In this document: positions 50,601 through 58,489 of the stretch, piece after piece
Numbering within the stretch: the first letter of the stretch is position 1
Layout: the number at the start of each line of letters is the position of its first letter
DNA from: an uncultured Clostridia bacterium
Lineage (GTDB): Bacteria; Bacillota; Clostridia; Christensenellales; Borkfalkiaceae
Direction of reading: 5' to 3'
DNA length: 64,000 bases
Assembly: GCA_944336975.1 (NCBI GenBank)
Contig: CALVLH010000004.1
Location: 50,846 to 114,845 of the forward strand
Position numbers and translations under genes: made by a program
The notes under the pieces: model-generated
What the model saw: only the letters and a program-made list of their open reading frames with translations
Told to the model about the DNA's origin: nothing
The model's database searches: none

Positions 50601-51444
50601 TTGCGCGGTGGCTATCGTAATTTCGCCTAGCGCAGGCATTACCTATTACAGAGACGGTATCAAAGTGGTCGGGTATGCGGCGGGCGATGCGGTCGGCGAC
50701 AGAACGGTTGCGGATTTCGCGAATGCGCTTCTCGGTTTGATCGAAGAGAGCGGCTTCATGTTCGGCGACGGTTCCGGCGTAGGTACGGTAAGCGAACTCG
50801 CTTATATCACGACGGCGCTCAACGAAGAGCAGGTTGCGGTCAATGCATTCAACCTCGGCTATACCTCTTCGGTCCGCCTGGGTGAAGCGGATAACTCCAC
50901 CGCTTATACGGGCACCGCTCCTCTTTGGACGGGCAGCATCGAAAAGGGACAGAAAGTGACGATCACCGGTACGGCAACTTCTAACGGTTCCGGCGTTTGG
51001 AATTCGCCTCTCGCTTATCTGTGGACCGGCGATACGGCTTCCCTGAATTTCCGCGCGGATAACTGGATCAACCCTCCCGACGGCGGCGATCAGGACAAGG
51101 CTCCCGTGTTCGATTTCGTGTTCACGAAGGTCTGGAAAGGTTTTGATCCCGAAAGCGCTAACGGCGACGATTGGGTCGCAGCGTTGGTAAATCAGTATAA
51201 AGCAGGCGAATTTGCTACCACGATCACCTGGGATTGGACGGATGCGAGCAAGATTGCCGTAAGCTATGCGTTCACTTGGGGCGCAGGCGAAGAGGCTGTT
51301 ACCTTCAACCAGACTTACGAAGTGAAGGCGGCGGAAAGCAAGACTCTGCTCGATACCTATTCGATCGGCGTAGGCGTTGACGGCGCAAGCATTGTCATGA
51401 ATCAGATCACGGTTACGACGGCTCCCGCTACTCCTGCGGAATAA
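47617..51444 (+). CDS. Very large lipoprotein (1275 residues) with repeated sheet domains and two CxxC knuckles
   Basis: It has a signal peptide with lipobox L-F-A-C (Cys23), an N-terminal bacterial Ig-like domain (about 32-115; G-E-D-F...L-V-V-E-V-T-Y-K-D-G-E), and a first LamG-like domain (about 150-345, with S-W-N-T-P-L near 196 and D-N-W-I). Several Ig-like units follow (about 345-880). A related LamG-like domain ends the protein (about 1085-1275, with V-W-N-S-P-L near 1127 and D-N-W-I). Two knuckles C-x2-C-G occur at 125-128 and 900-903, each after an acidic linker. Codon use is highly biased, implying strong expression. It is a surface protein, possibly glycan-binding. Confidence 0.75.
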   Translation: MKKLRIALTVLFALCCSLFLFACGGGNTSGVRRVGVSGAQTSFKEGEDFSSEGLVVEVTYKDGEVKELTAEEYEVDSSAYKKDVAGTYTIIVTPNGQTDVATPVTGTYEVTVDHAFANQDGKEICSVCGAEREVYTFNDTIVTTAWDELAALTKGENSESPATVAAGEDYVSYGQLSIGQSATLVGEITAVDTAASWNTPLIGIRSGSQGYITREDNWIIGTSPNGTFKWDFADGAAKSGARPADSADWDVYNVSSLTWTASQIAPAAGSTTAFTVVFNYREDGVMEIRHITPVGSIIYETKVPASTYDLVVYGEKVTMHFTELTIIRNLVMEKFEITSQPDKVAYAEHNMFDLTGLETKATYNRNVTTPITTYSILADITTKDKEGKDVTTSYDLRKTPLSAEMKNFRVEFGGVSIVLNGITVTESLFDKANGDYDFTFGGATFFGDDAVYSYDVNADKEITISVTGKANALTAEQKTALGTTKAYYIAFKLENAKDTAIATAVSSLADAKVTVDGKDVNVIVPVDDKTADFTVTAKDAADKALAEVNIDVSGLAIPEVASVQSGEAFVDEGGTFTITFTGAIPAKDVARIRVGTMGYKISDIEEGITDGKYKGTGLVEITGLTYGEDEVVVTLTMSAPDLTKTSNNYIGEYNIQLDNDGTIVAEETVRMTFEMADAAANGYIAVPGTNAYIKVNGTQFIVVSLAKTSDLQTSNIVTDLFVNFQNDTAATTEVGFGAVLSGTQYVAGKTAFNALMNSNTTRYTIVTIGTFNDATDRDHGVLTAVKADLTALGLRATEATETQAFGFEVVSGKVNGTAVAAQDEGKSLFFVVGADDAIEMKQVNNSDYTQTTLQPLSCVTDEVKAYKYTIAQGNDFYFGRTIKEATGSHTWVAGEKGDTCSECGSFKSTGKANNTQVAAIEGVADTGLTVFFNVSGATGDWASPVINNSGLLITLPNLDPYNNTTNGLFPTGGNKFPAAENLFNGGTWDSFLNRDCAVAIVISPSAGITYYRDGIKVVGYAAGDAVGDRTVADFANALLGLIEESGFMFGDGSGVGTVSELAYITTALNEEQVAVNAFNLGYTSSVRLGEADNSTAYTGTAPLWTGSIEKGQKVTITGTATSNGSGVWNSPLAYLWTGDTASLNFRADNWINPPDGGDQDKAPVFDFVFTKVWKGFDPESANGDDWVAALVNQYKAGEFATTITWDWTDASKIAVSYAFTWGAGEEAVTFNQTYEVKAAESKTLLDTYSIGVGVDGASIVMNQITVTTAPATPAE

Positions 51445-51490
51445 GGGCAACAATTTCCAGCATCATTTCACGGTAACGTGAACGGAACAA

Positions 51491-51527
51491 AGTTCCCCGA
51501 AGAGTTTTCTTCGGGGAACTTTTTTAT
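51491..51527 (+). terminator. Terminator of the giant lipoprotein gene
   Basis: A 14-bp stem (51491-51504 with 51509-51522) is followed by further T, 46 bases after the stop. Confidence 0.92.
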
Positions 51528-51539
51528 GCCATAAAAAAT

Positions 51540-52059
51540 GAAGGTTCACGAAAAACGCCGCCGTTCACGGGCCGCACGCAAATGATTGTGACGGTCGGGC
51601 GCACAGCGGAGAATGGCAGTCTTCGAAGGAGAGATCGGCATAGTGCTTAAGAACGAGAGATCGGCATAGTGCGTAAAGTGAAGAGGGAGCGGAAGCACGG
51701 CGGAACGTGCGGCAAGAGGCGGCAAAGAAAGACGGGTGCGATCAATCACGCCGTGAGACGGGGCGAGCGAAAGAGGAACGGCAAGAGGGCGGAAACGGGA
51801 AAGAGATGCGCGGGAAGGGGCGCGACGAGGGAATGCGGCAGGGAAGAGAACGGCGGACCGCGCACAGGACAAAAAACGGCGGGACGGGGCGCGGCAAACG
51901 GGAGCAAACAAAAGTACGCAGAGAAAGGAACAGGCGGCGCGGGCAAATCGATAACGGAAAGGGGGCGAAAAAAACGTCGGAGACGGTGCGGAACGGTTGA
52001 CGGGGAGGGCAAAAAACGCAAAAATATTCGGAAAAAATCATAAGAAAACGCAAAATCGA
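51540..52059. other. Gene-free, purine-rich 520-bp interval with short direct repeat
   Basis: The plus strand from about 51620 to 52020 is dominated by G and A. Open frames exist on both strands but read as K/R/G- or S/P/R-rich peptides without a ribosome site or family, so they were not called. GAGAGATCGGCATAGTGC occurs at 51629-51646 and again at 51655-51672. The end is AT-rich and leads into the rpmG promoter. Confidence 0.7.
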
Positions 52060-52088
52060 TTGACAAGCCCTTGAAAGTGTGGTAAACT
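52060..52088 (+). promoter_or_regulatory. Promoter for rpmG-secE-nusG
   Basis: TTGACA (52060-52065), 17-base spacer, TAAACT (52083-52088), 55 bases before the rpmG start. Confidence 0.8.
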
Positions 52089-52142
52089 TCATTTACGCAC
52101 CTGGAAGAGGGGTGTAATTTTTTTGTATGGAGTTTTCGACAA

Positions 52143-52307
52143 ATGGCAACGAAATCGACGAGAATGAAAATTACATTCGAGTGCACGGAATGCAAAAACA
52201 GAAATTACGACAGCTTCAAGAACAAGAGGAACGATCCCGATCGTCTTGAAATGAAGAAGTATTGCCCCGTTTGCAAAAAGCACACCGTTCACAGGGAATC
52301 CAAGTAA
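52143..52307 (+). CDS. rpmG: Ribosomal protein bL33
   Basis: This 54-residue large-subunit protein is the zinc-binding (C+) form: C-T-E-C near residue 14 and C-P-V-C near residue 41. The remainder is basic as expected. GGAG lies 13 bases upstream. It is the first gene before secE-nusG, a standard Bacillota arrangement. Confidence 0.95.
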   Translation: MATKSTRMKITFECTECKNRNYDSFKNKRNDPDRLEMKKYCPVCKKHTVHRESK

Positions 52308-52351
52308 TTTTCCGCGCGGTGCGCGCCGCGCGATCTGATGAGAGGTAAATC

Positions 52352-52618
52352 ATGGCACAGTCCAACGAGAAACAACCCGTGGAGAAGAAAACAAAGAAGA
52401 CGGATAAGGACGCAAAGCCGAATATCTTCGTTCGTTTCGGCAGAGGCGTAAAGGGCGTCTTTTCCGAGCTGAAGAGGATCACGTGGCCGACGTTCGGAAA
52501 GACGGTCAAGGCGACGGGCGTCGTTTTGGTGATCGTTCTCATCCTTACCATCGTCACGACGGGCGTTAACCAGGGATTCGGGAAACTTCTGGAACTGATC
52601 ACGACGTGGGGGGCGTAA
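52352..52618 (+). CDS. secE: Preprotein translocase subunit SecE
   Basis: The 88-residue single-helix subunit of the SecYEG channel has an amphipathic block E-L-K-R-I-T-W-P-T-F near residue 48 and a membrane segment at about 60-82. SD GAGAGGTAA precedes the ATG. nusG begins three bases after its stop. Confidence 0.93.
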   Translation: MAQSNEKQPVEKKTKKTDKDAKPNIFVRFGRGVKGVFSELKRITWPTFGKTVKATGVVLVIVLILTIVTTGVNQGFGKLLELITTWGA

Positions 52619-52621
52619 ACG

Positions 52622-53188
52622 ATGGCTACGACGGACAGCGAACCCAAGTGGTATATCCTTCACACCTATTCCGGCTATGAGGCCATGGTAAAGGACAGCC
52701 TTGAGAGGTTGATTGAAAACAACAATCTGAGCGACAGCATCGTAGACGTCAAAATACCCACCGAGCAGACGATCGAAGAAAAGGCGAACGGCAAGAAAAA
52801 GGTCGTGGAGCGCAAACTTCTTCCCTGCTATGTCTTTATCAAAATGGTCTATTCCAACCAGCTTTGGTATCTCGTGACCAATACGAGGGGCGTGACGGGT
52901 TTTGTCGGCCCTCAGGGCAGGCCCATTCCCATGAAAGAGGAAGAGATCCGCAAAATGCGGCTGGAAGACTATGTCGCGGACGCGGATTTCCGCGTGGGGG
53001 ATCGCGTTTCCATCGACAACGGCCCTCTCGAAGGATTTATCGGGACGATCAAAGAGGTCAACGAGCAGACGCAGCGCGCGAAGGTCAACATCACCATGTT
53101 CGGCAGAAGCCAGGACGTCGAAGTGGAATACGTGCAGATGCAGAAGATTTCCGAGGACGCGGTAGAGATACCCGCCGAGGAAGAGTAA
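52622..53188 (+). CDS. nusG: Transcription termination/antitermination factor NusG
   Basis: The 188-residue factor binds RNA polymerase and links it to Rho or ribosomes. The NGN domain begins W-Y-I-L-H-T-Y-S-G-Y-E and contains C-Y-V-F-I-K-M; the KOW domain (about 130-165) has V-S-I-D-N-G-P-L-E-G-F. Length is typical. It continues into the rplK operon after a structured gap. Confidence 0.96.
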   Translation: MATTDSEPKWYILHTYSGYEAMVKDSLERLIENNNLSDSIVDVKIPTEQTIEEKANGKKKVVERKLLPCYVFIKMVYSNQLWYLVTNTRGVTGFVGPQGRPIPMKEEEIRKMRLEDYVADADFRVGDRVSIDNGPLEGFIGTIKEVNEQTQRAKVNITMFGRSQDVEVEYVQMQKISEDAVEIPAEEE

Positions 53189-53222
53189 TTGCCGAAACAG
53201 CAGGTTTGCTTTTTCGATAGAA

Positions 53223-53268
53223 GTGGGAGAGGCGTCAAATTTATAGCGGGACGCCTTGCTAACACCAC
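53223..53268 (+). promoter_or_regulatory. Candidate L1-binding leader structure before rplK
   Basis: GTGGGAGAG (53223-53231) opens a structure in which GGCGTC (53231-53236) pairs with GACGCC (53250-53255), and GTGG pairs with CCAC (53265-53268). The same GTGGGAGAG...CCAC frame is repeated before rplA. Ribosomal protein L1 represses this operon by binding such mRNA mimics in bacteria. Confidence 0.5.
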
Positions 53269-53285
53269 AAAAATGGAGGATTATT

Positions 53286-53711
53286 ATGGCAAAGAAAATT
53301 ACCGCGGTAGTCAAATTGCAGTTGCCCGCAGGTAAAGCCACCCCGGGCCCTCCCGTCGGTTCTACCTTGGGCCCTCACGGAATCAACATTCCCGGCTTTA
53401 CGAAAGAATTTAACGCGAAGACGGCTCACGAAGCGGGACTCATCATTCCCGTCGTGATCACCATTTATCAGGACCGTTCCTTTACGTTCGTCCTGAAAAC
53501 GCCTCCCGCACCCGTCCTCATCAAAAAGGCGTGCGGTATCGAAACGGCGAGCGCGGCGCCCAACAAGAACAAGGTCGCAAAGCTCACCAAGGCGCAGGTG
53601 GAAGAGATCGCGAAGACGAAGATGCCCGATCTGAACTGCACGTCGCTCGAGAGCGCGATGAGCATGATCGCGGGTACGGCGCGCAGTATGGGAATTACTG
53701 TCGAGGACTAA
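53286..53711 (+). CDS. rplK: Ribosomal protein uL11
   Basis: The 141-residue stalk-base protein of the 50S GTPase centre starts [10 protein letters not shown], with P-G-P-P-V-G and G-P-H-G-I-N-I at residues 20-35. ATG 53286 is preceded by GGAGG. Length is normal. Confidence 0.97.
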   Translation: MAKKITAVVKLQLPAGKATPGPPVGSTLGPHGINIPGFTKEFNAKTAHEAGLIIPVVITIYQDRSFTFVLKTPPAPVLIKKACGIETASAAPNKNKVAKLTKAQVEEIAKTKMPDLNCTSLESAMSMIAGTARSMGITVED

Positions 53712-53725
53712 TTTATATAAGGAAT

Positions 53726-53759
53726 GTGGGAGAGAGGGAACCCCTCTCGCGAAGACCAC
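53726..53759 (+). promoter_or_regulatory. Candidate L1-binding structure between rplK and rplA
   Basis: GTGGGAGAG (53726-53734) recurs. A GAGAGGG/CCCTCTC stem with a 3-base loop sits inside GTGG/CCAC (53756-53759), just before the GGAGG of rplA. Confidence 0.5.
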
Positions 53760-53773
53760 AAGGAGGTTAAATC

Positions 53774-54463
53774 ATGAAATACGGTAAGAAATATGCCGAT
53801 AGCGTCAAGGCTTACGACCGCACCAAGCAGTACGAGCTCGGCGAGGCGGTAGGGCTTGTCATCGAACACGCAAAGGCAAAATTCGACGAGACGATCGAAC
53901 TTCACGTCCGTCTCGGCATCGATCCCCGTCAGGCAGACCAGCAGGTCCGCGGCGTGCTCGTCCTTCCTCACGGAACGGGTAAAAACAAGAAGGTCCTCGT
54001 CATCGCGAAGGGCGCGAGAGCGGACGCGGCGAAGGAAGCAGGCGCGGATTACGTCGGCGCGGAAGAGATGATCCAGAAGATCCAGACGGAGAACTGGTTC
54101 GATTTCGACGTCATGATCACGACTCCCGACATGATGGGCGTCGTCGGACGGATCGGTCGTATCCTCGGCCCCAAAGGACTCATGCCCAACCCCAAGTCGG
54201 GTACGGTCACGATGGACGTTGCGAAAGCGGTCGCCGAAGTCAAGGCAGGTAAGGTCGAATATCGTCTGGACAAGACGGCGATCATCCATTGCCCGATCGG
54301 CAAGAAGAGCTTCGGCGCAGAGAAGATCACGGAGAACTTTACGGCGCTGATGGACGCGATCGTCAAGGCAAAACCCGCGGCGGCGAAGGGACAGTACATC
54401 AAGAGCGTGGCGATCACGAGCACGATGGGTCCCGGCGTAAAAGTAAACTATAACAGAGGCTGA
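53774..54463 (+). CDS. rplA: Ribosomal protein uL1
   Basis: The 229-residue protein of the L1 stalk represses its own operon. Conserved block [15 protein letters not shown] near residue 128. Length is normal; SD AAGGAGG before ATG. Confidence 0.97.
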   Translation: MKYGKKYADSVKAYDRTKQYELGEAVGLVIEHAKAKFDETIELHVRLGIDPRQADQQVRGVLVLPHGTGKNKKVLVIAKGARADAAKEAGADYVGAEEMIQKIQTENWFDFDVMITTPDMMGVVGRIGRILGPKGLMPNPKSGTVTMDVAKAVAEVKAGKVEYRLDKTAIIHCPIGKKSFGAEKITENFTALMDAIVKAKPAAAKGQYIKSVAITSTMGPGVKVNYNRG

Positions 54464-54476
54464 GCCTCAAAAACGC

Positions 54477-54505
54477 TTGACAACCGTTGAGCGGTCTGTT
54501 ATAAT
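54477..54505 (+). promoter_or_regulatory. Perfect-consensus promoter of rplJ-rplL
   Basis: TTGACA, exactly 17 bases, TATAAT (54500-54505), 14 bases after the rplA stop. Confidence 0.9.
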
Positions 54506-54517
54506 CAACAGGTAAAA

Positions 54518-54638
54518 TTTCATTACCGCAGAAGGCAGGCGCCGCAAGGCTTAATCATCGCCCGCTCAGGTAAGAGGAAGTTTTCGTTCGTCAACGAGAC
54601 CATAGCTCTGTACCCGTCTGCGGTATGGAGCTTTTTTA
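54518..54638 (+). ncRNA. L10 leader with attenuator before rplJ
   Basis: TACCGCAG (54524-54531) can pair with CTGCGGTA (54618-54625) to close the leader. Alternatively AGCTCTGTACC (54604-54614) pairs with GGTATGGAGCT (54622-54632), followed by T6, forming a terminator. The two foldings exclude each other. L10(L12)4 binding to such leaders is the known feedback control of rplJ-rplL. Confidence 0.85.
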
Positions 54639-54671
54639 TTCGGGTGCGGAAGCGCCCAGAGGAGGTTATGA

Positions 54672-55166
54672 ATGTCGGCTAATCTGGAAGCAAAAAAGGC
54701 GATTGTGGAAGAGATCAAGGCGAAGATCTCTGCGAGCAAATCCGTCGTTTTGGCAAACTACAACAAGCTGACCGTGAGTGAAGTGACCGAGCTTCGCAAC
54801 CGTTTCAAGGCGGCTTCGAGCGAGTACAAGGTGTACAAAAACACCCTCGTGAGAAAGGCGTTCGACGAACTGGGCGTGAAGGATTTCGACGCAGACCTCA
54901 ACGGGACGACGGCGATCGTGTTCTGCCCTGACGAAACGACCGCTTGCTCGATTTTTGCAAAAGCCGTTAAGGAGAACCCCGCGCTGGAGGAGAAGATCGT
55001 TCCCAAGAGCGCATACGTCAGCGGCGCTTATGTCGACGCGGCGGGGATCAAGAAGCTCGCGGCAATTCCTTCGAGAGAGGTATTGATCGCAAAAATGTTG
55101 GGTTGCCTGCAGGCTCCCATCGCAAATCTCGCGTATGTATTGAACAGCATCGCGCAGAGCAAGTAA
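54672..55166 (+). CDS. rplJ: Ribosomal protein uL10
   Basis: This 164-residue stalk protein anchors bL12 dimers. N-terminal [13 protein letters not shown] and [12 protein letters not shown] are diagnostic, and the C-terminal helix binds L12. SD GAGG before ATG. Confidence 0.96.
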   Translation: MSANLEAKKAIVEEIKAKISASKSVVLANYNKLTVSEVTELRNRFKAASSEYKVYKNTLVRKAFDELGVKDFDADLNGTTAIVFCPDETTACSIFAKAVKENPALEEKIVPKSAYVSGAYVDAAGIKKLAAIPSREVLIAKMLGCLQAPIANLAYVLNSIAQSK

Positions 55167-55197
55167 TCATTTCAAATTTTTTCGGAGGAATAAAAAA

Positions 55198-55569
55198 ATG
55201 GATGTTCAGAAGTTGATTGAAGAAGTAAAAGCAATGACCGTCGTCGAACTGAACGACCTCGTCAAGGCTCTCGAAGCAGAATTCGGCGTAAGCGCGGCGG
55301 CTCCCGTCGCAGCGGCAGGTGCGGTTGCAGGCGCAGAAGCGGCTCCCGCAGAAGAGGAAAAGACGGAATTCAACATCGTTCTCAAGGAGATCGGTGCGAA
55401 CAAGATCGCCGTCATCAAGGCAGTCCGCGAGTTCACGGGTCTCGGCCTTGCAGAGGCGAAGAAAGCCGTCGAGACGATGGGCGTCCTCAAAGAAGCTGTT
55501 CCCAAGGCAGACGCGGAAGCGGCTCTTGCAAAGCTCAAGGATGCAGGCGCAACGGCTGTTCTCGAGTAA
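55198..55569 (+). CDS. rplL: Ribosomal protein bL12
   Basis: The 123-residue stalk protein recruits translation GTPases. It has an N-terminal dimerisation domain, an Ala-rich hinge (about 36-52) and a C-terminal domain with E-K-T-E-F, K-I-A-V-I-K and [16 protein letters not shown] terminator follows. Confidence 0.97.
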   Translation: MDVQKLIEEVKAMTVVELNDLVKALEAEFGVSAAAPVAAAGAVAGAEAAPAEEEKTEFNIVLKEIGANKIAVIKAVREFTGLGLAEAKKAVETMGVLKEAVPKADAEAALAKLKDAGATAVLE

Positions 55570-55582
55570 TCGGAATAACAAT

Positions 55583-55612
55583 AAAAGCTCCGCCCGAACG
55601 CGGAGCTTTTTT
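55583..55612 (+). terminator. Terminator of rplJ-rplL
   Basis: An 11-bp stem (55583-55593 with 55600-55610) with a 6-base loop ends in T6. Confidence 0.92.
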
Positions 55613-55879
55613 CATGTGCCGAAATCGTCGGGCGCAAGGTCGCGCAATTGCCGCGGAGAATGCCGCGAATGGCGCAGAAGCGCCCGCCGAAGGGAAGGCG
55701 CGGATCGGTCGGAGACCGCGTACGGAGGCGCACGCATGGCGCTGAGGGGCAGAAGAACGCCCGCCTAAGGGACATCGTTAAGAGGTCGGTGAGACGGGCG
55801 CAGGAGCAGGCGCAAGGGGGGGGGAAGGGTGAAAATCGCGTGAGAAATCAACAATTTTCTCGCGATCGCGCAAAAGCAC
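55613..55879. other. Gene-free GC/purine-rich interval
   Basis: No gene was accepted; the open frames are basic, R-rich and lack ribosome sites. A G9 run lies at 55816-55824 and an imperfect hairpin spans about 55838-55868. Composition resembles the gap at 51620-52020. Confidence 0.6.
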
Positions 55880-55908
55880 TTGACTCAATCAGAAAATACG
55901 GGTAAAAT
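55880..55908 (+). promoter_or_regulatory. Promoter for the cyclophilin-like lipoprotein
   Basis: TTGACT, 17-base spacer, TAAAAT (55903-55908), 27 bases before the start. Confidence 0.8.
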
Positions 55909-55935
55909 AAGGTGTAACATAACGGAGGTTATCAA

Positions 55936-56805
55936 GTGAACTCGAAAAAACTCATTCGCCGCGCGGTTTGTCTTGCGTCGGCGGCGGTGCTTTCCGTCAG
56001 CGCGATCGCAATGTTTGCCGGCTGCACGACCGATCGTCCCGAAATCACCATCACTTATACGTTCAACGGGAAAGATTACGCGGTGGATTATACGCTTTCG
56101 CGCAAATCCGCGCCGCAGACTGTCCAGCATTTCATCGAACTTGCGGACGCCGGATATTATAACGGGCTGTGCATCCACAATTATTCGTCCGCATATCTCT
56201 ATTCGGGCGGATATACCTATGAGAACGGCGAACTCGTCGAAAAACAATATTTCTCCTCCGTGGCGGATCTCGATCTTACGCAATCGGTCTTCAACGTGAG
56301 CGATGAAGACAATCCCGTTCCGCTGAACACCGTTTACGGCGAGTTCAAGGCGAACGGCGTCACCGTGTCGGGAAGCCGTTATACGCATACCGCGGGCGCG
56401 CTCGTCATGTATTATGCGGATAAGGGCAACGACGGAACGCGCGTCGCGACCATCCGCAGCAGCGACGGCGAAATGCAGTACAACTGCGAATATAAGTATA
56501 ACAGCGCGACGTCTCTGTTCTATACCTTCACGGGCACGCAGAACACCGACCGCGATGCCACCTATTGCGTCTTCGGCATGGCTTCCGATTACGAGAATCA
56601 GATGACGGGCGACGACGGGCTTCTGACCGCGATCGAGGATTATACCTCGGGGCTGGGCGAAGATCAGTCGTTCACCGAAGAAGTGACCATGCGCATCAAT
56701 ACGGACGATCCCTTCGATTCCGTCCGCAACGCGAAGCTCAGCGAGACGTTCGAAGTCCCCGTGGAGCCGATCGTCATCAAATCGGTGGTCGTAAACAAAT
56801 ATTAA
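55936..56805 (+). CDS. Cyclophilin-type peptidyl-prolyl isomerase lipoprotein
   Basis: The 289-residue protein has a signal peptide with lipobox F-A-G-C (Cys31) and a cyclophilin-like domain beginning P-Q-T-V-Q-H-F-I-E-L-A-D-A-G-Y-Y, with Y-V/C-V-F-G-M near residue 215. The usual catalytic F-H-R segment reads I-H-N-Y here and several active-site residues are not obvious, so activity is uncertain. GTG 55936 has GGAGGTT upstream. It probably acts on extracytoplasmic proteins. Confidence 0.8.
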   Translation: MNSKKLIRRAVCLASAAVLSVSAIAMFAGCTTDRPEITITYTFNGKDYAVDYTLSRKSAPQTVQHFIELADAGYYNGLCIHNYSSAYLYSGGYTYENGELVEKQYFSSVADLDLTQSVFNVSDEDNPVPLNTVYGEFKANGVTVSGSRYTHTAGALVMYYADKGNDGTRVATIRSSDGEMQYNCEYKYNSATSLFYTFTGTQNTDRDATYCVFGMASDYENQMTGDDGLLTAIEDYTSGLGEDQSFTEEVTMRINTDDPFDSVRNAKLSETFEVPVEPIVIKSVVVNKY

Positions 56806-56810
56806 AAAAT

Positions 56811-56838
56811 ACGGGTACCCGAAGGGTATCCGTTTTTT
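56811..56838 (+). terminator. Terminator after the cyclophilin-like gene
   Basis: A 10-bp stem (56811-56820 with 56824-56833; one G-U) with a 3-base loop and T6. Confidence 0.88.
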
Positions 56839-56921
56839 ATCGGATGCGCCTGTGCGTTCGCCGTTTTGGCAACGCGGGCGCGTTTTTTGCGGGAGAAACG
56901 CCGCGGGCGGCGCCTCTTCCG

Positions 56922-57803
56922 CTATGCGGGCAGGATATTGCTGACGAGACCTTCTTCCGTTTCCACGCGGAAGCGGCGCACGGAAAACACGCGTTCGCGC
57001 ACGGGAAAGACGAGCCCGACCTCGTCCGTCTTGTCGGTGAGGACGACGGAGAGGAAGTTCCCCAAAAAGCCGCGCAGATCGCCCTCCTTTTCCTTCAGAG
57101 AGGGGTGCAGGAAGGGGGTACAGTCCGCGCCGATGAGCGCGCTTTCGAAGAGGGCGAGCGCCATCGTCGCCGCCGTCGGCTGTCGCGCCGAACGCACGGA
57201 GCAGGCGGCAAGACGGAAGGGAAGCTCCCATTCGCAGACGGCGGTATGCCCCATGCAATCGTGAAAGGGGATCTCCGCTTTGAGCGTCTCTTCCGCCTCA
57301 AGCACGCGCCCTTCCGAGGAAAGGAGCAGCGTGCCGTCGCGGTCGACGAGCGCGAACGCGCAATCCGATTGCAGGAGCAGGCACCCGTGAAAGCCCTTTA
57401 CCGAGCTTTGTTCCAACGCGTCGGGAAGGTCGGTAATGTGGTATCCCCGTTCGTTTTCCGTATTCAGCTGCAATTTTCCTTGCAGACAGAGGGTGTAGAG
57501 CGTATCCTCCTGCCGTCCCTGCGAGAGGACGCGGAGCGAGCAGTCGCTTCGGCAGAACCCGCCGACGCGCACCACGAGCTTGTCGCGGTCAAAGTAAAGG
57601 CGCACCTGTTCGGGCGGACGGAGCAGGAAATCTTCGTCGAAGCAGAAGCGGACGGGCAGAAAACCGCCCGCGGGACAGACTTCCGCCCAAATGCGGTCGG
57701 CGGGTTCCATCTCCGTCGCCCGCTCGAAGAGGTCGATCATGCCCAGATATATGCCGTTGAGAAAGAGCGCGGAGGTCTTTTCCGCCAAAAAATATACCCG
57801 CAT
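56922..57803 (-). CDS. Unknown protein of 293 residues
   Basis: It starts M-R-V-Y-F-L-A-E-K-T-S-A-L-F-L-N-G and continues with alternating strands (F-L-P-V-R-F, V-R-L-Y-F, G-K-L-Q-L-N). No membrane helix or signal peptide, so it is probably cytoplasmic. The C-terminal half has helical blocks (A-T-M-A-L-A-L-F-E) and ends F-R-V-E-T-E-E-G-L-V-S-N-I. No family was recognised. A TTG 27 bases upstream could also start it; neither has a clear ribosome site. It diverges from the gene at 57863. Confidence 0.65.
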   Translation of the reverse strand: MRVYFLAEKTSALFLNGIYLGMIDLFERATEMEPADRIWAEVCPAGGFLPVRFCFDEDFLLRPPEQVRLYFDRDKLVVRVGGFCRSDCSLRVLSQGRQEDTLYTLCLQGKLQLNTENERGYHITDLPDALEQSSVKGFHGCLLLQSDCAFALVDRDGTLLLSSEGRVLEAEETLKAEIPFHDCMGHTAVCEWELPFRLAACSVRSARQPTAATMALALFESALIGADCTPFLHPSLKEKEGDLRGFLGNFLSVVLTDKTDEVGLVFPVRERVFSVRRFRVETEEGLVSNILPA

Positions 57804-57862
57804 AGTATTATTGGATGAATAAAGGGACAAAATTATGTCAACAATCTGTGCGAGGTGATAGA

Positions 57863-58435
57863 ATGAATAAGATCAACGGCTATACGGAAGAAGAGGCAAC
57901 GGGGCTCATCGAGTATATCTACACGGGCAAAAACGCGGGGAAGACGCTTTCCTATCTCTTTGAAACGTACGGCCGCGAACACGGCAGGGCAAAGGGAAGC
58001 GTGCGCAATTATTATTACACGCTTTTGAAGAGCACGGATGACGAGCGCGTCAGCCGTCTGCTCGACGGCAAAAACCTGAGCGCGGGATGCATCCGTCCGT
58101 TCACCGAAGAGGAGACGGACGAGGCGTTGCGCGCCATTCTCGCGGAAAAGAGCAAGGGGATGTCTGTGCGCAAGGCGATCATGAAAGTCGCCGCGGGCGA
58201 CGAAAAGCTCATGCTCAGATTGCAGAACAAGTATCGCAATCTTTTGAAAAAGCAACCCGAACGGGTAGCGAAGGCGGCACGGGAAGCGGGGATCCCCGAA
58301 GAGAAGACCTTCTTGCAGCGCAAGCTGGAGCGGGAGATCGACGCGCTCTATTCCCGACTCGCGGCGGACCTGCGCAAGGAAAACGCGCGCCTGCGGGCAG
58401 AATTGGAAAAATTGCGCAACGGAAACGGGGAATAA
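57863..58435 (+). CDS. Unknown putative DNA-binding protein with C-terminal coiled coil
   Basis: The 190-residue protein's N-terminal half has two helical repeats: Y-T-E-E-E-A-T-G-L-I-E-Y-I-Y-T-G-K...S-V-R-N-Y-Y-Y-T-L-L-K (residues 5-57), and F-T-E-E-E-T-D-E-A-L-R-A-I-L-A-E-K-S-K-G...K-Y-R-N-L-L-K (about 80-130). Each looks like a Myb/SANT- or HTH-type module. The last 30 residues form a heptad-like helix. It resembles RsfA-type sporulation regulators in outline only. SD GAGGTGA before ATG 57863. Confidence 0.6.
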   Translation: MNKINGYTEEEATGLIEYIYTGKNAGKTLSYLFETYGREHGRAKGSVRNYYYTLLKSTDDERVSRLLDGKNLSAGCIRPFTEEETDEALRAILAEKSKGMSVRKAIMKVAAGDEKLMLRLQNKYRNLLKKQPERVAKAAREAGIPEEKTFLQRKLEREIDALYSRLAADLRKENARLRAELEKLRNGNGE

Positions 58436-58489
58436 CGCGCAGCGGTTTTCTCATACTGTCATAGGACGGTTCTCCGTCCGGAGGATACT

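Noticed and set aside
47638-51453. A 1271-residue open frame on the minus strand opposite the giant lipoprotein
   Set aside because: It is a mirror of the strong codon bias of the plus-strand gene. The translation is R/D/V-rich without a family, signal peptide or ribosome site, and the plus frame has a promoter, lipobox and terminator.
51669-52043. A 124-residue K/R/G-rich plus-strand frame and S/P/R-rich minus frames in the purine tract
   Set aside because: No ribosome site, no codon bias and composition set by the G/A skew.
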